From Oceaniglobus roseus (lineage in GTDB: Bacteria > Pseudomonadota > Alphaproteobacteria > Rhodobacterales > Rhodobacteraceae), in contig NZ_PNOS01000038.1 of NCBI RefSeq assembly GCF_002869745.1, forward strand, positions 1 through 46,793: DNA of 46,793 nucleotides. The letters run 5' to 3'. The notes beneath the pieces are model-generated. The model was not told where the DNA came from. It saw only the letters and a program-made list of their open reading frames with translations, and ran no database searches. Below, in pieces: positions 27,025 to 34,935 of this stretch (the first letter of the stretch is position 1; every line of letters begins with the position of its first letter). Position numbers and translations under genes: made by a program.

Positions 27025-27576
27025 TCAGGCGATGTCGGCCGGGATCGTGTCGCGCAGGCAGGGCCAGCGTCGGTCCCGCTCGCTGAGCGTGGTCACGGGG
27101 GCGGGCCAGGTGATGCCGATGTCGGGGTCGTCGAACAGCAGGCCGTCGGCCGAACCCGGGGCATAGGCGCTGGAGATCAGGTAGTTCGTCGCCGCCTCGT
27201 CGGTCAGGGTCTGGAAGCCGTGGGCGAATCCGGTGGGAATGTAGAGCTGCCGCCCGTTCGCCGCGCTCAGCTCGAACGCGCGCCAGGCGCCGTAGGTGGG
27301 CGAGCCGCTGCGCAGGTCAACGGCCACGTCCCAGATCGCCCCGGCGACGCAGGACACCAGCTTGACCTCGGCATCCGGGGGGCGCTGGAAGTGCAGCCCG
27401 CGCACGGTGCCGCGGCCGACCGAGGTCGAGCGGCTGTGCTGCACGAAGTTCGTCTCGAGTCCGCGGGCGGCGAAGACCTCGGCGCAGAAGGTGCGCACGA
27501 AAGAGCCGCGGGCATCCCTGAACGGCTCGGGTTCGGTCAGCCACAGACCTTCGATTCCGGATTCTACGAACTTCAT
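27025..27576 (-). CDS. dTDP-4-dehydrorhamnose 3,5-epimerase family protein (RmlC-like)
   Basis: Cupin-fold sugar epimerase, 183 residues, full family length. It opens FVESGIEGLWLTEPEPFRDARG and carries the catalytic His62 in RGLHFQ, Lys72 and His119 in IPTGFAHGFQTL, all expected of an active RmlC. No rmlA, rmlB or rmlD is present in the window, so the substrate may be the CDP-linked 4-keto sugar of the neighbouring pathway and not dTDP-linked. Convergent with the DUF4910 gene (21 bases apart), and divergent from the methyltransferase gene. Confidence 0.9.
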   Translation of the reverse strand: MKFVESGIEGLWLTEPEPFRDARGSFVRTFCAEVFAARGLETNFVQHSRSTSVGRGTVRGLHFQRPPDAEVKLVSCVAGAIWDVAVDLRSGSPTYGAWRAFELSAANGRQLYIPTGFAHGFQTLTDEAATNYLISSAYAPGSADGLLFDDPDIGITWPAPVTTLSERDRRWPCLRDTIPADIA

Positions 27577-27696
27577 CTTCTTTCACCGTGGGGCGCGGTG
27601 CGCGCCCTGTGAACAGCGTTACGTCCGAAGCGTCGCGCCTCAACGCTCCTTGCGGGGCGACCGGCGGACTGTCCCAAAGTGGTAGCTCCCTTCATC

Positions 27697-27706
27697 CGTT
27701 TTGCCG
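27697..27706 (+). promoter_or_regulatory. -35-like element before the sugar methyltransferase block
   Basis: CGTTTTGCCG, identical to the element at 38379-38388 and one base different from 23364-23373. A weak relative of the polysaccharide box (CCAAAGTGGTAGC at 27674) precedes it by about 23 bases. It lies 98 bases before the methyltransferase start. Confidence 0.3.
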
Positions 27707-27803
27707 GGCCCCCGCCGTTTCGCGGAGTGCGCGGGGGCATCGCCGCACCGTAGCGTCGGACCTGCGCCGGACGACCGGGCGTCGACAGGATGGGAAATCA
27801 CCG

Positions 27804-29093
27804 ATGAATGCACTGAAGGAGTCCGGCCACTTCACCGAGGTGAGGCAGGCGTCGCCCTGCCGGTTGTGCGGCGCGCCGCTGCACCACACCGTCGTCGATC
27901 TCGGGATGTCGCCGCCCTGCGAAAGTTTCCTGCCGCCCGAGCTGGTGGATGCGGCCGAAGTCTACCATCCGCTGCACGTCATGGTCTGCGAGGGCTGCAT
28001 GCTGGTGCAGCTGCGCGACTACGTCCAGCCCGAGGAGATCTTCACCGAATACGCCTACTTCTCGTCCTTCTCGACCAGCTGGGTCGAGCATGCGCGCCGC
28101 TACGCGGTGATGGTGACCGAGCGGTTCAAGCTGGACGACACCAGCTTCGTGGTCGAACTGGCCAGCAACGACGGCTACCTGCTCCAGCATTTCGGCCCGC
28201 TCGGCGTGCCGGTCCTGGGGATCGAGCCCGCGGCCAACGTCGCCGCCGCCGCCGTGCGCAAGGGCATTCCCACACGCGTCGAGTTCTTCGGGACCGCGAT
28301 GGCCGACCGGATGCGCGCCGAGGGGCAGTCGGTCGACCTCGTCATCGGCAACAACGTTCTGGCGCAGGTGCCCGACCTCAACGATTTCGTGGAAGGGGTG
28401 GCGCGGCTGCTGAAGCCCGAGGGCGTCGCCACCTTCGAGTTCCCCCATGTCGGCCGCCTGCTGGCCGAAAGCCAGTTCGACACGATCTACCACGAGCATT
28501 ACTCCTACTTCTCGCTGACCACGATCGAGCACATGGCCGCCCGCCACGGGATGTACGTCTTCGACGTGGAGCGGCTGCCGACCCACGGCGGATCGCTGAG
28601 GGTGTACCTGGCGCGCGAGGGCGCCGCGCACGCGCCGACGGCGAACCTCGACGAGATGCGCCGGATCGAGCGGGAGGAGGGGCTGGACGGGCTGGCTGCC
28701 TACCGGGCCTTCGACGAGAAGGTGCGCCGGACCAAGCGCGAGCTTCTGAAGTTCCTTATCGAGGCGAAGGATGCCGGACGGCGCATCTGCGGCTACGGCG
28801 CGCCGGGCAAGGGCAACACGCTGCTGAACTACTGCGGCATCGGCACCGATTTCCTGGACTTCACGGTGGACCGCAACCCCTACAAGCACGGCCGCTTCAC
28901 GCCGGGCATGCGGATCCCGATCCGGCCTGTCGAGGCGATCGACGCCGCGCGGCCCGACCACATCCTGATCCTGCCCTGGAACCTCCGGGACGAGATCGTG
29001 GACCAGATGCGCCACGTCGCGGACTGGGGCGGAACCTTCGTTGTTCCCATTCCCCGGCTCGAGATCATCACTCCCGAAAGGATGAAGCCATGA
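27804..29093 (+). CDS. Sugar C-methyltransferase, SAM dependent (TylCIII/EvaC-like three-domain)
   Basis: 429 residues with the three-part structure of nucleotide-sugar C-methyltransferases. The N-terminal zinc domain has Cys19/Cys22 (CRLC) and Cys62/Cys65 (CEGC). The SAM domain has FVVELASNDGYLLQHF and FDTIYHEHYSYFS. The C-terminal C-methyltransferase domain has GYGAPGKGNTLLNY. Family members methylate C3 of 4-keto sugars to give branched sugars. The ATG at 27804 was taken over an upstream open stretch that lies in the promoter region. First gene of a three-gene block, overlapping the cytidylyltransferase by 4 bases. Confidence 0.93.
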   Translation: MNALKESGHFTEVRQASPCRLCGAPLHHTVVDLGMSPPCESFLPPELVDAAEVYHPLHVMVCEGCMLVQLRDYVQPEEIFTEYAYFSSFSTSWVEHARRYAVMVTERFKLDDTSFVVELASNDGYLLQHFGPLGVPVLGIEPAANVAAAAVRKGIPTRVEFFGTAMADRMRAEGQSVDLVIGNNVLAQVPDLNDFVEGVARLLKPEGVATFEFPHVGRLLAESQFDTIYHEHYSYFSLTTIEHMAARHGMYVFDVERLPTHGGSLRVYLAREGAAHAPTANLDEMRRIEREEGLDGLAAYRAFDEKVRRTKRELLKFLIEAKDAGRRICGYGAPGKGNTLLNYCGIGTDFLDFTVDRNPYKHGRFTPGMRIPIRPVEAIDAARPDHILILPWNLRDEIVDQMRHVADWGGTFVVPIPRLEIITPERMKP

Positions 29094-29905
29094 AGGTCGT
29101 ACTGTTCTGCGGGGGCCTCGGCACCCGGATCCGCGAATATTCGGAGAACGTGCCGAAGCCGATGATCCCGCTCGGGCCGCAGCCGATCATCCGGCACCTG
29201 ATGCAGTACTATTCGGACCGCGGGCACAACGACTTCGTGCTCTGCCTCGGCTACAAGGCCAACGTCATCAAGGACTTCTTCCTGCAGACCCGGCCGCAGA
29301 CCTTCACCGACTGCGTCGTTTCGGCGGGCGGCCAGAAGGTCGAGATGCTGGGCGAGGCGGCCGAGGACTGGCGGGTGGCGCTGATCGACACGGGGATCTG
29401 GCGCAACATCGGCCAGCGGCTCTGGGCGGTGCGCAAGCACGTCGAGAACGAGCCGATGTTCCTCGCCAACTACAGCGACGGGCTGAGCGACCTCGACCTT
29501 GACGACATGATCCGCCGTTTCAAGGACAGCGGCAAGGTGGCCTGCTTCCTCGCCGTGCGCCCGCCGCTGACCTATCACTTGGTCGACGCGGACGAATCGG
29601 GCAACGTGCGCGAGTTCCGCTCGTCCGCCGCCTCGGACATCTGGATCAACGGCGGCTTCTTCATCTTCCGCCCGGAAATCTTCGACTACATGCGCGAGGG
29701 CGAGGAGCTGGTGCTGGAGCCGTTCAGCCGCCTGATCGCCGACGACCAGCTTTTGGCCTACCGCTACGAGGGGTTCTGGCGGTCGATGGACACGCTGCGC
29801 GACTGGCAGTCGCTCCAGGACATGGTCGAGCGCGGCGAGACGCCCTGGCTCGACCGGAACGGCGTGGCGGTGCGGGGCGACGTGAAACGGGCCGAGGCGT
29901 CTTGA
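29090..29905 (+). CDS. Glucose-1-phosphate cytidylyltransferase family protein (RfbF-like)
   Basis: Nucleotidyltransferase that activates a hexose-1-phosphate, most likely as CDP-glucose. 271 residues, close to RfbF length. It shows the pyrophosphorylase signature FCGGLGTRIREYSENVPKPM (5-24), NYSDGLSD for the metal aspartate (RfbF itself has a GDGVSD-like stretch) and INGGFFIFRPEIF. The ATG overlaps the methyltransferase stop. CDP specificity is inferred from resemblance; no CDP-glucose 4,6-dehydratase (RfbG) is recognisable in the window unless the epimerase at 24635 fills that role. Confidence 0.9.
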   Translation: MKVVLFCGGLGTRIREYSENVPKPMIPLGPQPIIRHLMQYYSDRGHNDFVLCLGYKANVIKDFFLQTRPQTFTDCVVSAGGQKVEMLGEAAEDWRVALIDTGIWRNIGQRLWAVRKHVENEPMFLANYSDGLSDLDLDDMIRRFKDSGKVACFLAVRPPLTYHLVDADESGNVREFRSSAASDIWINGGFFIFRPEIFDYMREGEELVLEPFSRLIADDQLLAYRYEGFWRSMDTLRDWQSLQDMVERGETPWLDRNGVAVRGDVKRAEAS

Positions 29906-30555
29906 TCCCTCTCGCTCTGGGGGCGGGGCGGACGCGGCTTTCGCTGCTGTGCATCGGCGCCCACTCCGACGACATCGAGATCGGCGCGGGCGGCCTGATC
30001 CTGTCGCTGCTCGCCTCGGGCCTCGCCGTGGACGTCCACTGGTGCGTGCTGAGCGCCAATGGCGTCAGGGAGGACGAGGCGCGCGCCTCGGCCGCGGATT
30101 TCCTGGCCGGGGCCGCGTCGCGGACCGTCGACTGCGGCCGGTTCGAGGATTCGCTGTTCCCGAGCCAGAGTCCGGCGATCAAGGCCTGGCTTGCCGACGT
30201 ACGCAGCCGCTTTGCCGCCGATGTCGTGTTGGTCCACGGCCGCGACGATGCCCACCAGGATCACCGCGAGCTGTCCGCGCTGGCCTGGAACCTGTTCCGT
30301 GACCAGCTGATTCTCGAATACGAGATCCCGAAGTGGGACGGCGACCTCGGCCGTCCCAATGCCTATGCCGCGCTCGAGCCGGCCGTGCTGGAGCGCAAGA
30401 TCGAGCTGCTGGAGCGCCACTTCGGCAGCCAGCGGTCGAAGGACTGGTTCGACGCCGACACCTTTCGCGGCCTCGCCCGCCTGCGGGGCATGGAATGTCG
30501 CGCTCCGGGACGCTTTGCCGAGGCCTTCACCCTGCGCAAGCTGCGCCTCCTCTAG
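29902..30555 (+). CDS. PIG-L family deacetylase
   Basis: Zinc-dependent LmbE/PIG-L type N-deacetylase, 217 residues. AHSDDIEIGAGG (22-33) corresponds to the metal-binding AHPDDE motif, with Ser for Pro and Ile for the Glu position following DD, so the catalytic-site details differ from the classical motif. HGRDDAHQDHRELSALAW supplies the third ligand. The start is a TTG overlapping the cytidylyltransferase stop (TTGA). Likely substrate: an N-acetylated sugar or sugar nucleotide of this pathway. Last gene of the block. Confidence 0.88.
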   Translation: MIPLALGAGRTRLSLLCIGAHSDDIEIGAGGLILSLLASGLAVDVHWCVLSANGVREDEARASAADFLAGAASRTVDCGRFEDSLFPSQSPAIKAWLADVRSRFAADVVLVHGRDDAHQDHRELSALAWNLFRDQLILEYEIPKWDGDLGRPNAYAALEPAVLERKIELLERHFGSQRSKDWFDADTFRGLARLRGMECRAPGRFAEAFTLRKLRLL

Positions 30556-30725
30556 GCGCGGAGAGCCGGTCCGCTCCCCCGGATCGTCGTCGGGCAGGAC
30601 AGAGGCTGGTGCGAATGCATATTCCTGAGGCGTCAGTTCCTCGGTCGCCATCCAGAAACGATGACTCTGGTAAAGTTCTTCAAATTAATTTACCATTTTG
30701 ATTAAAAAGCATCTAAGCCTGTTGC

Positions 30726-31424
30726 ATGCATTCATTATTCAAAAAACTTTTGCTGCACCACCCCGAGTTGCAGGCCGAAGTCGCGGACCTGAACGGGTTC
30801 GTCGAACCTCCGCGCACATATCCGCCGGGTGCGGTCATCGGGCGGAACCGGTCGGTCCCCGGCGCGGTCTTCGTCATTTCCGACGGCTGGGTCCTCGCCT
30901 CGCACTATCTCGCGAACGGCGCGAGCCAGGTCGTGGACATCCGGCTGCCCGGCGACTTCCTCTACGATCAGGGCAACCTCGGCAGCTCGGTCGGGCTCGA
31001 ATATGTCGCCGTCACCGAGGTCCGGTTGCGGGAGTTCCGGCTGTCGACCGAGGCGCTGCTGCGGGCCACCTCGATCCGGCTGGCCTCTGCCATGATGGCC
31101 GAGGTAACACGTGACCGGCAAGTGATCACGCAGCATCTCGTCAATGTCGGGCGTCGCGACCCGGCGGTGCGGACCGCGCACATGCTGCTCGAACTTGCGG
31201 TGCGGGCCGAGAAGGTGGGACTTGGCGATGCCCATCGGTTCCGCTTTCCACTGACCCAGAGCATGCTGGCCGACGCGCTGGGCATGAGCGCGATCCACCT
31301 CAACCGGGTCCTGCGCAAGCTGCGCGAGTCGAAGCTGGTCAGCTTCCAGAACAGCATGGTGACCTTCGAAGACTTCGACGCGATCACCCGATTCGCCGGC
31401 TTCGAGCGCGGCTACCTGGAATGA
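30726..31424 (+). CDS. Crp/Fnr family transcriptional regulator
   Basis: 232 residues. An N-terminal cyclic-nucleotide-type beta barrel (PPGAVIGRNRSVPGAVFVISDGWV, then DIRLPGDFLYD), a long dimer helix and a C-terminal HTH_Crp (FPLTQSMLADALGMSAIHLNRVLRKLRESKLV, about 175-205). No N-terminal cysteines for an Fe-S cluster, so it is not an FNR/FnrL oxygen sensor. It sits alone between AT-rich intergenic regions at the centre of the polysaccharide locus, next to a LuxR-type regulator, and probably controls it. Ligand unknown. Confidence 0.9.
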   Translation: MHSLFKKLLLHHPELQAEVADLNGFVEPPRTYPPGAVIGRNRSVPGAVFVISDGWVLASHYLANGASQVVDIRLPGDFLYDQGNLGSSVGLEYVAVTEVRLREFRLSTEALLRATSIRLASAMMAEVTRDRQVITQHLVNVGRRDPAVRTAHMLLELAVRAEKVGLGDAHRFRFPLTQSMLADALGMSAIHLNRVLRKLRESKLVSFQNSMVTFEDFDAITRFAGFERGYLE

Positions 31425-31882
31425 ACGGCGGTGTTCAACCATGCCGTGTGAGAAATCTTCCGAGATCCGCCAGTATGCGCGAGAAACATTTTATTTACTC
31501 TACCATGAGTTGCATAATTATCGATTTCGACCAAAGCATTAACCCAAGTTAATGATCATCGGCGGAGAATCGCTATCCTTGGACTGTCGATGAGCGAATC
31601 GATGCTTTGCTTAGGGTGAGATCGGAAATCCGCAGATAACATTATTTATCGCCAGGGTTTGTAGTTCTCAATTCCGGTTTTCTAGTGCGCCGTCCGCGGC
31701 CGCCGTGAATTGTTACGCTTCGAAGTACCTATTTTGCATGGTCTCGAGGTATTCGGATTCCCGACCGCACAGCGTCGGAAGTCCCTGAAATCAGAAATGC
31801 GTCTGCAGCGTGAAGCGCGGGATCGTACCGCTTTTCCGCCCGGTTCACGACTGCCGACGCCAGCGCCACAGGAGGCTGAACC
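31425..31882. other. 458-base AT-rich intergenic region between the two regulators
   Basis: No convincing gene. Base composition is far richer in A+T than the rest of the window, especially 31480-31680. It holds an 18-bp dyad at 31537-31554, a direct run of TTA/TAA-rich words, and no recognisable -35/-10 pair. It probably carries the promoter and several protein-binding sites of the LuxR-type gene. Confidence 0.6.
31537..31554. promoter_or_regulatory. Perfect dyad upstream of the LuxR-type gene
   Basis: CATTAAC-CCAA-GTTAATG is a perfect inverted repeat with 7-base arms. It also contains TTAA-N6-TTAA, one base short of the CtrA spacing (TTAA-N7-TTAA). It looks like a dimeric regulator's operator. 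It is 329 bases before the LuxR-type start and 112 bases after the Crp-type stop. Confidence 0.5.
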
Positions 31883-32641
31883 ATGGACGGTTCCGCAAAA
31901 GGATATCTTCATTCCGTTGCGACGGAATATTCCGGCCCGAAGGACGAGACCAAGCACCGCGACGCCCCGCCGAAATCCCATGGCGCCAATCCCGCACTGC
32001 ACCTGATCGATCCCCGCACCTTCGAGCGGGAATGCTTCGAGGTGTCCGTCGGCAGCTTCTGGCCCGGAGCCGAGATCAAGGCATTCGGCTCGGTCGAGGA
32101 TTGGCGCGCCGCGGCGGGCGCCCAAGAGGGCAGGCGCGTGATCCTGTTCAACATCGGCGGCCGCCGGATCGGCGACAGCGGCGTGCGCGCCGACCTGACG
32201 CGGCTGGTCCGCCTCGCCGGGCCGGTGCCGGTCGTCGTCCTGGCGGTCTCCGAGGTGCTGGAGGACATGCTCGATGCGCTGGAATACGGCGTGCGCGGCT
32301 ACATTCCGGCCAGCGTGGGCATGGCGGTGACGCTGGACGCCGTGCGCCTGGCCGCGGACGGCGGCATGTTCCTGCCCGCGCCCTCGGTCAGCGCCGCGCG
32401 CGACATGCTGAAGGCCGCGGCCGAGGATACGGGCAACGGCGACGCCCTGTTCACCAAGCGGCAGGCCGCCGTGGCCGAGGCGTTGCGCCGCGGCAAGGCA
32501 AACAAGCTGATCGCCTACGAACTCGGCATGTGCGAGAGCACCGTCAAGGTGCACATCCGCACGATCATGAAGCGCCTCAAGGCCAGCAACCGCACCGAGG
32601 CCGCCTTCAAGCTGCACGAGCTGATGAACGGAAAGTCGTGA
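31883..32641 (+). CDS. LuxR/NarL-type transcriptional regulator with degenerate receiver-like domain
   Basis: 252 residues. The C-terminal HTH_LuxR is clear: LFTKRQAAVAEALRRGKANKLIAYELGMCESTVKVHIRTIMKRLKASNRTEAAFKL. The middle (ALHLIDPRTFERECF to YGVRGYIPASVGM) has the strand pattern of a receiver domain, including the ALEYGVRGYIP segment of NarL-type receivers, but the acidic pocket and phospho-accepting Asp are not evident. It may therefore act without phosphorylation. AGGAGG is 8 bases before the ATG. It lies 49 bases upstream of the co-polymerase gene and is a good candidate for the activator of the locus. Confidence 0.88.
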   Translation: MDGSAKGYLHSVATEYSGPKDETKHRDAPPKSHGANPALHLIDPRTFERECFEVSVGSFWPGAEIKAFGSVEDWRAAAGAQEGRRVILFNIGGRRIGDSGVRADLTRLVRLAGPVPVVVLAVSEVLEDMLDALEYGVRGYIPASVGMAVTLDAVRLAADGGMFLPAPSVSAARDMLKAAAEDTGNGDALFTKRQAAVAEALRRGKANKLIAYELGMCESTVKVHIRTIMKRLKASNRTEAAFKLHELMNGKS

Positions 32642-32690
32642 CGCTCCGGCGTCGCGGCAAAACGTGGCCAGGGTCGGGGGAAAGACGGAC

Positions 32691-34931
32691 ATGATCGTGC
32701 AGACGAGCGGAGAAGAGGACGGCATCACCAGGGTCTTCAGGTGGCTCTGGCACTGGAAATACACGATCTGCATCCCGATGATGCTCTGCGGGCTCGCCGC
32801 GATCGCGGTCTACAGCAACGTGCCGCCGCAGTATTCCTCCCAGGCGGTCCTGGTGATCGACGTGCGCCAGCGCCAGCTGATGCCGGGGGAATCCGTGATC
32901 TCGTCGCTGCCCCAGGAAAACCCGGTGGTGAAGACCGAGCTCGACATCATCTCCTCGCGCAACACCGCGGCGCATGTGCTGGAGCTGCTGCGCCAGCGCG
33001 GCATCCCGCTGGTTCCGCCCGCCGAGAAGGTGCACCCGGCGCGGCTGTTCGTGCGCTCGGTGAGCGAGCTTGTCGCCTCGGCCACCGACGCGGCGGAGTC
33101 GATCCAGAACGCGCCGCCCTCCGCACCGCTTGTCGTGGCACCGTCCGCGGCGCCGGCCGATCTCGCGCCTCCGGCGACCACCGCGCCATCCGCCGCGCCG
33201 CCCTCCGCGCAGGCGCGCCGCGGGACCGAGGCCGCCATCGACGACCTTCTCGCCGGGCTGCGCGTGTCGAACGACGGGCGGTCCTACACGATCTTCATCG
33301 AATACGTCTCGCCCGACCGCAACTTCGCGGCCGCCGCCGCCAACGCCTTCGCCGATGCCTATCTCGAGAAGCAGGTCGAGATCTACGACAGCGCCGCCGC
33401 CCGGGCCCGCGACTTCCTCGGCCCCCGGGTAGAGAGCCTACGCGCGCAACTCGAGGCGACCGAGCTGAAGCGGCAGGCGCGGCGGCAGGAGGCGGGCCTG
33501 ACCGCCGATGGCGACGCAAGCCTCCTGACCCAGCGGCTGACCGACCTCGGGCAGGAGCTGGCGAAGGTGCGCTCGGCCATCGCCGAGGCACGCGCGCGGC
33601 TCGAGACGGCGCAGAAGGGAACACCGGACGCGGGGTCGAGCATCGAGTCGCCGCAGCTCCAGGCCCTCCTGTCGGAGAAGTCCAAGCTGGAGCGGGCGCG
33701 CGCGAACTACGTCGAGAACGGCGCGGTGCGCGGCCAGGCCCTGGTGTCGGTCAATCTCCAGCTCGACGGCGTCAATCGCGAGATCGCGGAGGAATACCAG
33801 CGCAGCCTCGGCCGCCTGCAACAGGAGATCGTGGTGCAGGAGCGCAAGAAGGCGATTATCGACGCCGACATCGAGAGGATGCGCCAGGCGCTCGACCGCA
33901 ACGCCTCGGCCCAGATCGAGATCGTGCAGCTCGACCGCGAGGTGGAGGCCTCCAGCGCGATCTACGAGAGCTTCCTCGCGCGCTACAAGGAGACAATCGA
34001 ACAGCAGGGGATCGCGGTGCCCGATGCGCGGCTGATCTCGGCGGCCGAGCCGGGCGCGCGGGACGGAGCGGGGCGGATGGTCAAGTGGCTGCTCGCCAGT
34101 CTCGTGATGGGCGCGGCCGTCGGCGGGGTGGCCGCGCTTGGACGCGGGGCGCTCGAGTCGCGCAAGGCCAGCCCCGACGCCGTCGCGGCCGAAACCGGCG
34201 CCGCCGTCATCGGCTTCATCCCGCGTGTCTCGCGGGGCCGGTTGCGCCGCTACAGCCGCGCCCTGCCGGACCCGCGCAGCGACTGGAGCGCGGCCTTCAC
34301 CCTGTTGCAGATGAACGCGCTGCGCCAGAAGGCGCCGGGCGCCTGCACCGTGATCGCCGTCACCTCGGTCCGGCGCGGCGACGGCAAGACCACGGTGGCG
34401 ATCGGCCTGGCGCAGTCCGCCGTTGCCGCCGGGCTGAACCCGCTTCTGGTCGACTGCGACATCCGACAGCCGCAGATCGCCCGCCTGCTCGCCATCGGGC
34501 GGCGTCCGGCGAACGCCGCCGCCGATCCCGAAAGCCTGCGCCACCTCGAACACATGGAACTGCACCGCACGCCCTGGAACAGCGATGTCCTGTCGCTGGC
34601 CGCCGGCGGCAGGCCGGAATCCTTCGCCGTCCAGTACCGCCGCCTGGCGACCCTGATGCGCGAGGCCCGCAAGGCCTATGACCTGGTGATCCTCGACTGC
34701 CCGGCGCTGGACGATCACCCCGAGGCCGAACACCTGGCGGAACTCGCCGACCGGGCCGTCCACGTTGTGCGCTGGCCGCGCTCGCGCATGGCCGAGGTGC
34801 GGGCGGCCGTGCGTCGGCTGGGCGGGATCGTGGCGGAGCGGCGCGTGGGCGTGGCCTTCGTCCGGTTCGATCCCGGCGCCCACCGTTTCCCGATGATCCA
34901 GGGGCCCATGGCCCGCCCGGTCGGAGCCTGA
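32691..34931 (+). CDS. Polysaccharide co-polymerase/BY-kinase-like protein (Wzc/ExoP family)
   Basis: Inner-membrane chain-length regulator, 746 residues from the ATG at 32691 (GGGGGAAAG upstream; an ATG 27 bases earlier is less likely). Order: first helix (about 19-42), periplasmic Wzz domain, long coiled coils (about 240-430), second helix (about 463-484), then a cytoplasmic ATPase with Walker A GDGKTT (about 563-570), Walker A' LLVDCD (about 585) and Walker B LVILDCPALDD (about 664). No tyrosine-rich tail is present, unlike Wzc, so autophosphorylation is doubtful. A Pro/Ala-rich low-complexity segment of about 40 residues interrupts the periplasmic domain near 140-175. Confidence 0.92.
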   Translation: MIVQTSGEEDGITRVFRWLWHWKYTICIPMMLCGLAAIAVYSNVPPQYSSQAVLVIDVRQRQLMPGESVISSLPQENPVVKTELDIISSRNTAAHVLELLRQRGIPLVPPAEKVHPARLFVRSVSELVASATDAAESIQNAPPSAPLVVAPSAAPADLAPPATTAPSAAPPSAQARRGTEAAIDDLLAGLRVSNDGRSYTIFIEYVSPDRNFAAAAANAFADAYLEKQVEIYDSAAARARDFLGPRVESLRAQLEATELKRQARRQEAGLTADGDASLLTQRLTDLGQELAKVRSAIAEARARLETAQKGTPDAGSSIESPQLQALLSEKSKLERARANYVENGAVRGQALVSVNLQLDGVNREIAEEYQRSLGRLQQEIVVQERKKAIIDADIERMRQALDRNASAQIEIVQLDREVEASSAIYESFLARYKETIEQQGIAVPDARLISAAEPGARDGAGRMVKWLLASLVMGAAVGGVAALGRGALESRKASPDAVAAETGAAVIGFIPRVSRGRLRRYSRALPDPRSDWSAAFTLLQMNALRQKAPGACTVIAVTSVRRGDGKTTVAIGLAQSAVAAGLNPLLVDCDIRQPQIARLLAIGRRPANAAADPESLRHLEHMELHRTPWNSDVLSLAAGGRPESFAVQYRRLATLMREARKAYDLVILDCPALDDHPEAEHLAELADRAVHVVRWPRSRMAEVRAAVRRLGGIVAERRVGVAFVRFDPGAHRFPMIQGPMARPVGA

Positions 34932-34935
34932 TCCC

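Noticed and set aside
28880-29578. Minus-strand frame opposite the cytidylyltransferase
   Set aside because: No family resemblance; the plus-strand protein is unmistakable.
30726-31424. Crp-type protein as the FnrL oxygen sensor
   Set aside because: It lacks the N-terminal cysteines that hold the FNR iron-sulfur cluster.
31537-31554. The dyad read as a CtrA site
   Set aside because: The TTAA words are 6 bases apart instead of 7, so I keep it as an unassigned operator-like dyad.
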